A program made the translations under genes and the position numbers. From Polyodon spathula (taxonomy: Eukaryota > Chordata > Actinopteri > Acipenseriformes > Polyodontidae): 64,000 bases of DNA. The notes beneath the pieces are model-generated. The model saw only the letters and a list, made by a program, of their open reading frames with translations, was not told the origin of the DNA and did not search any database. Positions 22,241-42,679 of this stretch are shown one piece after another. The stretch covers positions 11,434,047 through 11,498,046 of the forward strand of contig NC_054545.1 in assembly GCF_017654505.1 (NCBI RefSeq). The letters are read 5' to 3'. Position 1 is the stretch's first letter. The number at the start of each line of letters is the position of its first letter.

Positions 22241-24789
22241 TGAAAGAACGACGCTGGTGTAAAATAAATTATAACTTTTGATCACCCCCCCCCCCGTCTC
22301 AACTATCATTAATTTTATCTGGTAACCAATTTTGAATGTTTGTTAGAGATAATGAAGAAGCATAACAGCATAACTATGCATTTTCTCAAAAACCTCAATT
22401 CAAATATCCACATTTCTAACAAAAGAACATTGAGGATACAATGGTCCTGAGTTGGTTGTCTTTCCTTTCCTCTCAAATTGATTCAACATATTTTGCTTCA
22501 CCCACACAAAAGTATCAAATCATCTCAACAAAAGAAGATATTAACTGTAGGGTTTTAACTTTTATTACATTTTTTTTTATTGGCAGGTAATTCAAAGGAT
22601 GGCAGCATCTGTATCTGGTGAGCACTGGGTGTAACAAGCGGACTCCAGATACTTATTGACTGTAAATGTTTTTTGTGCAGCAAGGACCATCGTCATATAG
22701 CGAAAGTGTTAGAGCCCTTTGTTACACAGTTGAGAAGGTTACAACTGCATTTTAACAGTACCGTTCTATGTGCTTGTTTTCTTTATTTGAGCATGATATA
22801 TTTAGGCAGAATGCTAAACAAATCAGACAATAACTTCACAGTGGGGTTCCAAATATACTGGAGTTGTAGCTGCTAGTGTAGTGCTGTGGAGCTGTTGGGG
22901 TTGTTCATTCACTTTTGTTTCCTATCGTGGGGCGAGTGGCTGGATATTCTTTGGCAGGTGGGTAGAGGGTTTGTGCTTTGGACACTTGAAGTCTGCAGGT
23001 AAAATGCTTTTTGGGAAAGGCTGTGCCGATACAAATTTATTATCAATACATCAGCCAGCAGTGGCCCGTTGCTCTTCTAACACTATGCGCATACAGAACT
23101 CTGTTTAGATTGCTGTGACAACAAGAATTGCAGTGTTCACAGAACACAGGAAGCTTAGCCTTTTAACAAGCTTAGCTGAGCTCTGTGACTAACTGTTACC
23201 ATATCAATAAAGGGTTAAGCAAGGTGGAGATATTGTTGTTGATAAAACATGCTTCTAGATTATTTAATATTTAAACAACAGGAAAGGTCCTTGCTATGTA
23301 TCCAGATTTAAGGAATTAATGAATACAGTGTTGCAAGGGTCTAGTGCAAGTGTAGCCCCATATCCATCCCCAAGCCCACACTGATGGGAAACCTTTAGTT
23401 TATTTTATTTTTTTACCTTTTACAGTAATGCTGTCCCTTGTCCCTATAAATGGTCAGATCCTCTGGGAGTCACAAATCAGCAGAGATCAGATAGCTTGAG
23501 GACAGTTATTGAGGGGCAATCAAGGGCTTCTTGAGAGTAACACTTCCGATCCAAAAAGGTAGTCCTAGCCTTGAATTAACAACTGTAGGAAGTTACAATT
23601 GGCTATAAACACAAGCTGATGAAAGGAAGTTTGTTTTGTAGGTGAAGGTGTTGCCACGCCCTGTTTTACCTGGTAAGTCGATATAGGCTTCGCCCACATA
23701 CTGTAGTGCTTGTTTCCAAGAATCAGTCAGTACTCATCTATTTTAACAAGAGCACTGCCATTTCAGCTGGAACAGTTCTAGTCATGTTAAAAATAAAATG
23801 CACATGGCATTATGTTGCTAGGACTCTATCTGCTTTTAGTGTTATTGTAGTAGCACCTGTACTGCAGCTTTATAATGATTGCGTATGTGATAGCAAGTTT
23901 GCAACATTAAAAAAAAAAAGGGCGGCAATTGTTAATGTAAATCTAGTAAACGTTTTATTATCAGCATTCTAGGATCAAATCAGGGTCTCTTCCTTGAAGA
24001 AGGCTATGCATTGAGAGAAACATTAGTTTTCTTCTCAAGCGTGGGATTAACCTTGCCTTGTCCCTCTTTCAGATCTCTCAATAATGCAGGACCCCACCTT
24101 GTCCCTGTTATGGCTTGTCCATTTCTAGTTTTGCAACTTTGACAGTGCATAACCTTTTACACACATAAAAAAAGTTCCAATCTTATTCTTGTTGAGATCA
24201 AGAATACCTTTTTTTGTGATTTTTTTTTTTCTACAGATATTGGTTGGGATTGCAGATTTTTTTTAAAATTATTTTCTTATTGAGAATACAATAGACTCTC
24301 CCCCTAATAACCACCAAAGAGACTAAAAGTAAAATACTAAAAGTAAGAGTAAAATAGTCTTTACAGAAAAACTAGCTGAGGGATTGTGGAAAAGACTGTG
24401 TCTCAGCCAAGGCTGGTAGCTGGCAGGAAGCTGCAGGTTTAGAGTTAATACATATCTTTATTAGAAAAATACAAACAAATAGAGGTACGGCTTTCATTCT
24501 GCAAAATTTTTATTTTTTTTAACAGAAACAGTGACATAAAGAAAGATTTCCACAACTGTTGCTTTATGGGCTGTTGTATAATCTCTAAAATTAATACAAT
24601 ATGTCAGGCACTATGGGCCAAAATGTTTTTGTGAAAGGAAAATCAAACTGTTAAAAACGTGTAAAAAAAAGACTTATGCAAAAAATGTGTTCTTTAAAAT
24701 TAGACTGAAATAATGTTGTGTTTTCCCAATACAAACACAAACCTCTTTGCTAACCAGGAGTTACAATGTAGGAAATAAAAATGTGCATT
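22241..24789. other. Intergenic DNA, no gene recognised
   Basis: It contains a C run at about 22285-22295 and assorted A/T runs. Short open frames at about 22.7, 22.9 and 23.7 kb have no recognisable domain, splice context or codon signature. Confidence 0.5.
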
Positions 24790-25507
24790 ATAAATATCAT
24801 GTAGGAGATACTGAAATTGAAGAAGGAATCTATGAAAAAGACCTGGGCGTTTTTGTTGACTCAGAATTGTCTTTATCTTGACAATGTGGGGAAGCTATAA
24901 AAAAAAGGCCAACAAGATGATCGAATATATTGTGAAAAGTGTTGAATTTAAATCAAGGGAAGTAATGTTAAAACTGTACATTGCATTAGTAAGAACTCAG
25001 CTTGAATACTGTGTTCAGTTCTGGTCACCTCACTAAAAAAAGGATATTGCTGCTCTAAAAAGAGTGCAAAGAAGAGCGACCAGAATTATTCCGGGTTTAA
25101 AAGGCATGTCATATGCAGACATGTTAAAATAATTGAATCTATTCAGTCTTGAGCAAAGAAGACTATGCAGCGACCTAATTCAAGCATTCAAAATTCTAAA
25201 AGGTATTGACAATGTCGACCCAGGGGACTTTTTCGACCTGAAAAAAGAAACAAGGACCAGGGGTCACAAATGGAGATTAGAGAAAGGGACATTCAGAACA
25301 GAAAGTAGGAGGCATTTTTTTACATAGAGTATCATGAGGGTCTGGAACCAACTCCCCAGTAATGTTGTTGAAGCTGACACCCTGGGATCCTTTAAGAAGC
25401 TGCTTGATGAGATTCTGGGATCAATAAGCTACTAACAACCAAACAAGCAAGATAGACCGAATGGCCTCCTCTCATTTGTAAACTTTCTTATGTTCTTATG
25501 TTCTTAT
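24790..25507 (+). mobile_element. Degenerate 3' end of a CR1-type LINE (reverse transcriptase C-terminal region)
   Basis: In shifting frames this encodes fragments typical of the end of CR1-clade reverse transcriptase: EKDLGVFVDSELS, LEYCVQFWSPH, KRVQRRATRI, a clean 64-codon stretch at 25133-25327 (LFSLEQRRL...LIQAFKILKG) and VWNQLPSNVVEA. The frame is broken by stops and indels, so the copy is dead and 5'-truncated. It ends in an octamer tail, TTCTTATG repeated, at about 25487-25507, resembling the short tandem 3' tails of CR1 elements. I see no poly-A tail or target-site duplication. Confidence 0.85.
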
Positions 25508-27938
25508 TTGCATGAGCTGCAAATTTCTCCTATTCCATTGAAGAAACACAATCAAGGACACCCTGCAGTCATTCAAGGAGAGGGCTTTAAAAAAAAGTAG
25601 GATCTGTGTAATGGCACCTGGATTAAGAGATGAGAGTTGGAAAAGAGTAAAAAAAAGATTTAATTTATTTTCAGATCTGAAAATGATGCGTTAACTTAGC
25701 GAGGAAAGGATTTTCAGCCTATCCCACAGTCATTTAAAATGTCTAGCATTGGGGGTTAAAAAGCATGGCAAAACATAATGGAATCATAATAAATGTGAAG
25801 GTTCCAAGCAAATCTACCATGCTAAACTTTTACAAGAGTATGATCATTATTGTGTATGTATACTTTAGATAAATATCAGTGAATACATCAAGACATATTA
25901 TTATGAATGATACATTTATATAAATGTTGCAGGTCCCTTAAATACAATGACATTAATTTCCAGTACACTTTTAACATAAGTTTAAGTCCCTTGGTTTTAA
26001 TGCCAAATATATGCAAACCTGGGACCAGCTAATGTGGAAGGATATGTTGCATGCAGATGCACTTCAACATCACACTACTCCTCCAGGGTTACACTCTCTT
26101 AGCCTAAAACTCATCAGTTCCTGAAACAGCTGCAGAAGTTTCACACCTAATAAGCCTAATTTAAAGAGAATCTGAAAACAAATGACCATCTTCAACCAGA
26201 CAGTCCCTCAAACCAGGGGACCACTTCAATCCTCCCTGCAGTAAGAGGCTCCACTAGACCATCAGCAATCTTGAGATCTGCTAGACACAGTGCAAATAAA
26301 CACAAGCATGATTTGTTTAATGATATGTATGCACAATAGCTTTTGGATTACAGCATGCATAGCCCTACTGGAACACATATTTTCTGGTAATGCAGGAGGC
26401 AAAGAACCAGGTTGATGCCTTTCTCAGTCACATGTACACCTCACGACCTAAGGCGTTACTGGGGAGTCACTGTGGTGTAATGAAGCAGTAATAAATTGAA
26501 CTATATTTCCCACAGTGAATTGAGAAACAGATTTCTGTCTGCTCATCATTATCGTGACTGGAAACCAGTGAGGTGTTCACATCAAAAATCATTACCATTG
26601 ATACATGGCAACTTGGCTGGCAGTCTTCAAAAGCGTATGTGAAATAATTTATACTGGCACCACATGTGTGAATATGTAAAAATAAAAATCACACACATTA
26701 TTTTACTGCAGAGTTGTTAACAGCGGAGATGAAACTGCCTGTAATGATAATATCAAGGACTGTATGTGGCAATGCTGCTATGACACATATCAAGATGTGA
26801 AGTAATAAGACCAAAACAGGTCTAGTTTCCCATAAGCAATGAGGTGTTTTTTTTTTTTTTTTTTCTGTGGTTTCTGGGTTTGGTTAAAGAGAACTGTCTT
26901 TAGATTCTGCCAGAAGGAAAGCCTTTATTTCTCAGGGCTCATGAGAAACCAACTTCTTGGCTGCGTTCCAGCTTCCACTGTTTCAATGAGGTCACCCTTG
27001 GCAGACCTTATGAGAACCTACAGGTGTTTATGCTCCTTGGGATAATGCCTGTTGCCTTTACTTAACACATGCACATAGTATGTATGTAGTATAAGTAACA
27101 TGCATACTGTATATCCTGCCAAAGGATATCAGTACTGTGAAAAAGTAGGTAACCTTGACCTACAGCATGAGGCACATAAAAAAAAAATACGATATAGGTT
27201 CCCAAGATATAGCCTACAATAGTGCAGACAACCACATCAATTCAATGACGAGCACCTTCGAGCAAACGTCAGTCCCAAGTTTAATCAATTTTATGTGATT
27301 CGTTCACAAGACATATTCTTCATTTAAAATATAAATGAATGTTTATACACTACTCCCACTAGCACTGTACTAATTCAGCCCACTTCCTTGACAGGCTTAA
27401 TATGACTTCAAAGCAAATATAAATCAAGGAATTAAGAACAGATTGATTAAGAAGTACATCAATACAAAGTACATCTTTAGTTATTAGTGTACAACAATGT
27501 AGTCAACACCTGTCTTATTCAGAAAATGAGTTACCTATCACACAGTCATTTTAAGTCGCACCAACAATGATTTATTCAGTTGCCTAAATTTCAATTTGCC
27601 CAGTTTTTATTACAATATTACAAGCAACTGATTAAAGAAAATTATAATAAAATAAACATTCAAGGATTATTGAAACATAATTATATATGATTTTCATCTT
27701 ACTTGAAGAACTTAAAAATAACAACAACTAAAAAAAAGTTTTTACAGTGTAGAATGAATAAATGATCTGGTATTAAGGGACATATCGTAGGCTAGGCATG
27801 AACTGACAACATGCAAACATCTTAACCAGAGCCAGGCTCCTCTGCATTCATCTCATCTCACTGACAGAACCACGTTTTGGGTTAAGTTGCTTAGTTATTG
27901 TCTTTAGTTATTGTCCTTGCAAGTTATTATTAGTTCAT

Positions 27939-27942
<4 letters not shown>
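25508..27942. other. Intergenic DNA, no gene recognised
   Basis: AT-rich, with a T run at about 26846-26864. No exon, RNA gene or mobile element was identified with confidence. Confidence 0.5.
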
Positions 27943-28006
<64 letters not shown>

Positions 28007-28020
28007 TATATATATATATA
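27943..28020. repeat. (AT)n microsatellite
   Basis: About 38 AT units with one A-run interruption near 27999. Confidence 0.97.
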
Positions 28021-28231
28021 AAGGTATCTCACAAATAACCTAAAGTAATAATCCTTCTCTCTAATGGATGACTCATTTTTTGAGGCTCTAAAAGGAAGTT
28101 ACTACTTGTGCCATTTCCTTTTGGCCCCACCTGCATTGTAGTTTAGTATCAAAGCACATCGACAGAGTCAGTACAGTTGAAAGGTGTCTCTTTACATCAG
28201 GAGGCACAGAGAAATGGCCAATATATATAAT

Positions 28232-28255
28232 GCACACACACACACACACACACAC
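28232..28255. repeat. (AC)n microsatellite
   Basis: Twelve CA units, with a short AT tract just to the left. Confidence 0.95.
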
Positions 28256-28860
28256 CTGGGCATTTTTGGTTTTTTTGGGTTTTTTTTTGGTTGTCACAGT
28301 TATATAACTGCATTTTTTTAAATTCCATTTTTAAAACAGTAAATTGCATTGCAAACAACTTGTTAGCAATACAGTGGAACCATTTATGTTTGCTTTGGGC
28401 TTTGGTGTACTCTTCAGACTGTTTGTTCTGTTTCATATTACAAATATGGCAGTAAATGTTGTTTCCACAATATGTTGCTTTAAAGGGAATGTCACTTTTA
28501 CAATTAACTAGTTTCTAGGAAATGTACTGATGATGTTAAATATTGCTCCTATATAAAATATCATGAATTGCATTCACAGTAATAACAGCACTGTTAACTG
28601 CATACAATTTGTGCAGCACATTTCTTTCACATATCTGTCCTTGATAATTGCATATATTGGTAACTGGAGAATACAAACAAATATACTATGCAATTAATAA
28701 GAATCCACTGTATATAACCCCATCATTATTTTTTGTGTGTTGAAAAAAATATATATTACCAATCAGAATGTAGACGAATTCTGATGAGTCCCAATGCCCT
28801 ACAGTCCAGAGGAAAGCATTTGGGCAGTTAAAAAAAATGAGAAAAACCACAAAGAAAAGC

Positions 28861-29955
28861 TATTTTTATAATTTCTAATAGCTCTATTGAAAGTTTTATT
28901 TATATTAGAGATTCAGCTTTATAACAAAACAACACATTATTACATAAATGCATACAATGAAAAATAACATGCAAAAACTAATTTCATACTTTGATAAAAG
29001 TATCTGGGCAATCAACATATTTCGTATGAAACCCATTAGTTACTAATTATTGACAATTATCACGTTTGAAAACCAACACCTGATGATAATTATAGACTAC
29101 ATAAATAAATAATCATCAAGTGCTGAAAAATAAATTGGAAATCTGTCATTCAAAAAAGCAACAAAAATTGTTAAAACTAAAGAGAACAGCACCGATTTCA
29201 AATGGCAGTGATACAACTAAACGAAAAATTAGCAGAAAGACTTGGTTTACTGAAAAGCACTGTGTGGGCTATTATTGACAAACACAAGAGAACAGGAACT
29301 ACTGCAACTAGCTCCAGTTGTGGTAGACCAAGAAAGATTTCTGCCAAATCTGGAATAAGAATCGTTCGAGCAGCCCGGCAAAATTTTCGGATTACTGCAA
29401 AAGATAAGATATAAAAAGTGAGAAAAGATGGTCAAGAAATTCACGAGCACTCAATTCAACGATACCTTTTCAAGATGAATGTCCATGGGCGAAAACCAAG
29501 ATGCAAACCTTTATTAAAAACAATACACAAAAAAGAAAGCAACTGGAGTTTTTCTTCCTCAGGCACTGGCGACCTTTGTATTGTAGAAGGATCAATGAAT
29601 GCTGCAAAATATCAATACATTTTGTACTCTCATTTGTTATCGAGTGTTAGAAGGCTTGTTGGATGGAGATTTGTATTCCAGCAAGATAAGGGTCCTCGGA
29701 TTTCTGCAAAGTCTACAAGGAATTTCTGAAAAAAAGAAAAATACAAAAAAAAACTGCAAACTAAAGGAACAAAGGGTGGGCAAGAAAATACTAATGTAAG
29801 GGTGCCCAAATACTTTATCAATGTATGAAATTAGTTTTTCATGTTATTTTTCATCTAATGCATGTAACGTAATCATTTTTGTTTTATTATAAAACTAAAT
29901 CTCTACTTTCATGTATATCTTTCAATAGAAAACTATGATAAAGTCTGAAACCTGT
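28861..29955 (+). mobile_element. Tc1-like DNA transposon, internally deleted, with long terminal inverted repeats
   Basis: The left arm (about 28861-29010) and right arm (about 29800-29952) are imperfect inverted repeats of about 150 bp. For example, AAAAATAACATG...AACTAATTTCATAC...TGATAAA...TATCTGGGCA on the left matches the complement of TGCCCAAATACTTTATCA...TATGAAATTAG...TTCATGTTATTTTTCA on the right. Between them lies a broken Tc1-type transposase. About 1.1 kb separates the outer ends, shorter than the roughly 1.6 kb of autonomous relatives with long inverted repeats. Exact ends and the expected TA duplication could not be fixed. Confidence 0.85.
29202..29729 (+). pseudogene. Tc1-like transposase pseudogene
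   Basis: The first open piece (29202-29411) has a paired-type helix-turn-helix with the linker GRPRKIS and then ARQNFRITAKD, typical of Tc1 transposases. It stops with TAA. A second piece (29418-29729) carries MNVHGRKPRCKPLL, GTGDLCIVEG and VFQQDKGP, the last holding the second catalytic Asp. The block that should carry the first catalytic Asp (WSDE) is deleted between KTIHKKESNW and GTGDL, and the third acidic residue region is missing after SAKSTRNF. It is therefore non-functional. Confidence 0.88.
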
Positions 29956-29987
29956 GTCTAGAGTTTTTTTTTTTTTTTTTTTTTTTC

Positions 29988-34125
<4,138 letters not shown>

Positions 34126-36472
34126 ATGTGGCATGTAAATGTGACATACCCTTCAGCTGCATCCCTGCAGTAGTTAAACTGGTTAAAAATACACAAGGTG
34201 TAGGTACCTATGATTGGTTACTAATGTGTCAACCAATTCATTTCATAAGACCTGTTCTACAAGGAAACGAGTAAATGCTTTCTCTGCTTGACTGGAGCTG
34301 GTCTGACCGGTTAGGATTCTAGCATTTTAATGTCAATGGAAAGAGCTCAGCTGACTGGCTGGTTTAAGTTAGGCAGAATTATGGGATTGCTCAGAACCTC
34401 CAAACTTCAAATAGTCTATTTGTTTCTTTGAGAGGAAGAATGGGTGGTATTAACTAACCAGACTGCTTAACAATGAATGGCTATCAATTTAATACTCATT
34501 ATCCTCTTAGGCTGAAAACAGCGAAACAGCCTCTTTACTATATATCAGCAGGAGAAAAATGCTTGGCAATTTCTGATTACCTCATGGGATGAGACTTGCT
34601 GTACCTGCTACTACAGACGTAAATCACCTGAAAGCGGTACTTTGAATGTTCTTTTGCCACCCCTGCTCCTCCACACTCCCCAAGCCATTCATAAACTTAA
34701 ATAGCCATTAGAACTCTTGCAATTTAAAAAGGCAGTGTCCCACAATGAATTTCAATCATATATGATTATATGATGTCTACTACTGTACATACTTCCATAG
34801 TTTCATTTACTGTGTGCTCAAAAGACAGAGCTGGTTTCCATTCCAGTTTGTTATACACCACCCAAAGCTAACCTCTTAAAAACCTGCTTGCCATTTTGCC
34901 ATTCCAGAAGAAGCCAAACATATGTGTTAGGAGAGAGCCTTCACCACAAAGACAATGGACTCACCATTAGTTTAAAATCAATGGCTTGTCTAGGTTACAC
35001 ATGTACCATTGTTTAGACGCGGGACAGAAGTAAACATATAGTTAACCTTCTTGAGTATACAGGATATCTTTTTTTTAACTATTTATTAAGTCATTTTTTT
35101 GGTTAGGAGTGGTTGGGAGTAAACCAGAATAAGTGTTTAAAACAACTCCTTTCCTGTTGTTCTTGTTGATCAGTTTCTAGCAGGCACAGATGTGCATGTT
35201 AAACATGAAATCAATCAATAGGTTTTAAAAGACACATCTGTGACTCTTTAGAGAATGACTGATCCATACCCTTATGATTATGAAGTCTATTATATTTATA
35301 TAAACCCATAATTACAATTTAAGAAATTAAAATAAATTATCTGATGTTTTTCATACTTCTAAGCAACAAGAAGAAAACATTTTAAGTTAACTGTGAGATG
35401 TTGTACTCTTACCAAGTGGCTCTTTAAGTGGTAAAATCTCTGGGAATAAATAGTGGAATTAGCTGAAAAGTCCCCTCTCTTCTTTTATCACTGCCAAAGC
35501 TTAATTCCCTAAAAGCAGTAGGCCAGGCAAATTAAATACCGAAGCAATTTGTTGAAAGTACAACTGTTATGGAAAATGTTGGGTTTAATTGAAATGGATC
35601 TTATTCAACGTTCTGTGTTATTGATGTAGTGGTGATGTTTATGGTTTGCCTGCAGGGGTTACTTGCAAATGAGGCACGTCACCTTCATTTTCTACGGAAA
35701 TTCATTCAAATAAGTACTTGTACGTGCTTTAGTAAGCACAGTAAAAAAAATAACATAAAAAAAAAAAATCCCCTAACTCTACATTGACTGAAATTTGACC
35801 AGTATTCTTGTGCTTCAAAGCTAAACCTACATGTACTTCTACACTGTAGGAGGTGTGAATAAACTGGCAGAGGATCCTGTTTACTGTAGGTGAGAGTTCA
35901 TACAGGTGTGGAAAGCCAAAAGGCAGCACTGAAGTAACATTACCACCAGTTACACTCAAGGTTGTCAAACCATTTCAAAATAAAAGGTGGGGGTTACAAA
36001 ATATAAAAACCAATTTGTTGAATGGAAGAGACTTGATTTATGGCAATCTCTTTGGCAGTTTAGATCTCTTGCCAAAGGGAAAGTTGCAGCTGCCAGGAAT
36101 ATAAGAACAGTTAGGAAATATATTTCACATGCCAAAAATAAATGAACAGATTCCATCTTCTGCTTGGGCTTTGTAATAAACAACACAACCAGACTTTTTA
36201 TTTGCACATGTGTTTTTTTTAATGGATATACCATACTTTATCTCACTTATTTTACCTCAATGCAGTAACTTCTATAGGGGACTTCTTTAAGAAGCTGATA
36301 CAATTAATCACACTAACAGATGGATGTGATGTGTGGTTATATACTATTGTCTTGGGAACCAAACCAGAGACCAGAATTACACTTTCACCTTTTTGCTTAT
36401 CCCTACTCCTAAGCCTATTATATTGTTTCTGAATGAGGGTCAAAACTATTTTCTTGAATGTTTTTTTTGTTT

Positions 36473-36473
<1 letters not shown>
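34126..36473. other. Intergenic DNA, no gene recognised
   Basis: AT-rich sequence with no recognisable coding exon, RNA gene or transposon. Short A runs occur at about 35743-35768. Confidence 0.45.

Positions 36474-36547
<74 letters not shown>
36474..36547. repeat. (TG)n microsatellite
   Basis: About 36 uninterrupted TG units. Confidence 0.98.
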
Positions 36548-39926
<3,379 letters not shown>

Positions 39927-41940
39927 TACATTTACAGGGCACTGCAGTTCTAAAAAAGGGGTATAAAATGGCACAGTTTTAATAATCATGATGAGGTATT
40001 TCAAAGGCGGTGCTACGTCATAGTAGCAGCCTAATGCAAGGTTCAAAAGCATAATCCTGATTCACCTTTTTCTAACCTAAACTGTGATTTACTGTGTGCA
40101 TAGCCTAACCCTACCAGCACTGCATTCATTAAGAACACTGCATATTTGGAAAGGGTTTACTTCACTTAGAGTTTATAAATTGTAGTATTCTGGTTAGGAC
40201 CCTCAGTGTGTCATTGGTGTCATCCAGAATATACTTTTACTACTGATGTACTACTCTATAATTATTTGTCTTCGGCTGGATATTCCTCTAGGCACACATA
40301 CCTTCAGTTTTCATCCTTCCCCTGAAAATGATGCAACATGGTTTGTTTTAAGAAGAACTGAATACTCATCAGAAGACATTTTATGGTGTCTAAATCTACA
40401 TTTAAAAAATAAATCTATAAAATGTACATTATGTAGTTTATTTTAAACGATCTAGACTGGCATGGATCTCCATAACACTGCAGTATGAATACAGCATGAT
40501 TGAACAGGTACGTGTGTCTCCCAGGATCTCACCCCTCAAATCCTTTAACAGCTTCCAGAGGTCAATCAAGCCAAGAGATGCAACCTGTCTACCCCTGGAA
40601 GGTTGATGTAGCTGCAAATGAGGCACGGAGGTGGACAAGGCAAGAAACTTCACAATGGAGGGAAAGAGATAAGTCTCAGCTTAATACCACAGGGGCTGGC
40701 CTCCAGAATAACAGCAGTGTATAAAAAGTAGCAAGCGTGCTCTCTCCTGGACCTCACAGTCTTTTAAAAAAAATTACATTTAATGAAACACAAAAAATTG
40801 CCTAGCAGGAAACAATCAGCAGGGGTAATACAGAGTAAAAGGAAAAAGTTTAAATCAAAATGAAACAGCTATTTAAACCATTAATGTATTGGTTATGAAA
40901 GCAAAGCATGACAACAGAGCTAACGTTCACACAGCAGATGAACTACTACAACTCCCTCTAATACTACAACAACTACTCCTCCTCTATTTTTAAGGCTTTT
41001 CACGTGGTATATAAAATACTTTTTCTAGTAAACTAAGGTGAAACAGATGATGCCACTTACCTTTATATTGATGCTCTTAACTTTGCCCCAGAATGTCTTG
41101 ACAACTTTTATAGACTTCTTCCTCCTTCAGTGGCGAGTCTAATCACATATCCTCCAATCCGTGTCTGACACATTCCCTACTGCATTAAGGGTATGACTTC
41201 TGGTATGGTGGCTCCACCCCCTTTCTGGATGGTCGAATTCCAGCTGACCTTGGAATGAACTGTCAAACCATCCAGTCCGAGGCACACTGTTCCTGTTATA
41301 CCATGCACTCACAGGTCGGGAGGGAGATTGTTGACTAGGATTCATTCTCTCTCTGTCACATCAGTATATATGTAAAAATGCAATGCTAAACATTTCAGTA
41401 CCATCATCAGCAGTACACAGTACAGTGTTTCAATCACCTAAGTGACTGCCCTAGAAAACAAAAATGTGGTGATAATTTAGAATAAAATCATAATATATTT
41501 TGTAATAATTCATATGTAAGTGTATTATGTGACAATATGATCTTTCAACTCTGCTGGCCTCATTTAGTGGACATGCTTTTATGCACTTATAAAAAAGAGC
41601 TGACAAGAAATTAATAGATTTATTAGGAATTCATAGACTTTAATATCTTTTTTTGTATCAATTTTACAAGCTATGCTGTTCTATAGTGATGCAACTTTGT
41701 AAACCTCTTAGCTCCCACATCTTGGGTTAACATACAAAACCAAACAAGTACGGTAATTGCATTTTCACAGAAAAAAACAGAGTATACCCAAATATAAGCC
41801 CATATACCTTGTTGTGCAATTATATGGTACATATATATATATTTATTCAGTTCTGAAATGAATAACTGTTACAGCTTAAAATGCATTCACATGGTCCACA
41901 GTCTTATGCAATAAGCCCACAGATTACTATTTTAGTTTTT
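39927..41940. other. Intergenic DNA downstream of AHNAK2
   Basis: No confident gene. On the minus strand a TATAAAA (41106-41112) is followed about 45 bases on by a textbook donor AAAG|GTAAGT (41055-41060). That could mark a small transcript or a repeat-borne promoter, but no acceptor or coding exon could be tied to it. Confidence 0.35.
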
Positions 41941-41949
41941 TTTTAATAT

Positions 41950-42679
41950 ATATTTTATTGAATATTCATTTTCAAATATATTGATTGCATTAATACAGAT
42001 AAAGCAGAAAAATAAACTTGTGATTCTATCAATAAAGTAAACCCAAGAAATAACGCATACAGTATATTTACACCAAATCTTTCCACACTTTATACATTTG
42101 AAAAGAATTTCATAGCCAGCCTCATAAACCATTGCTTTTGATTTTTTTAAATCCTCAAATAAAATTTGAATGTCATTTATCTAAACTGATTATATGAACT
42201 GAATCTTTTAACTCCATGATAATATACTGTATATTAATGTTTGTTTTTTTGTTTTTTGTTTTTTTTATTTATAAAAGTCTTAAGCCCTACACCGAATGAA
42301 CTTCCTTACCTGTTGTGTTGTATTGTTCACAATACAATATTGCATGATTCATGTTAGGGTACAGGTCTTTACATGTTTGCAAGGAGTGTATGTTTAACAT
42401 TATCATATGTGTAATTTATAGTGTAGTAGCTCAGGTCAGCGATATTGTACTAGATGTAGAACAGGTATAGCATTGTCAATCATACCTAATAAACAAACGT
42501 ATAGTATGTGTTAATCTGGAGTATGTTAAATGTATATTACTAGACATTTTATAACATAGCTCTAGCCTTAAATACGTACACGTATGCAGAGATGAATCCA
42601 TAAGACAATTTAACAGTAATAGAGATGCAATAAGTCCAAAGCAATGGCAGGTGGAAACAATAACATTTTAAACATGTGC
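41950..42679 (-). other. Probable AHNAK2 3' untranslated region
   Basis: Sequence after the AHNAK2 stop on the minus strand. AATAAA on the minus strand occurs at 42264-42269 and 41953-41958, so the transcript may end near 42240 or 41930. This is inferred from the signals only. Confidence 0.4.

Noticed and set aside
40438..40724. Overlapping open frames on both strands at about 40.5 kb
   Set aside because: The segment is less AT-rich than its surroundings and may be an old repeat, but neither frame resembles a known protein and no splice sites support an exon.
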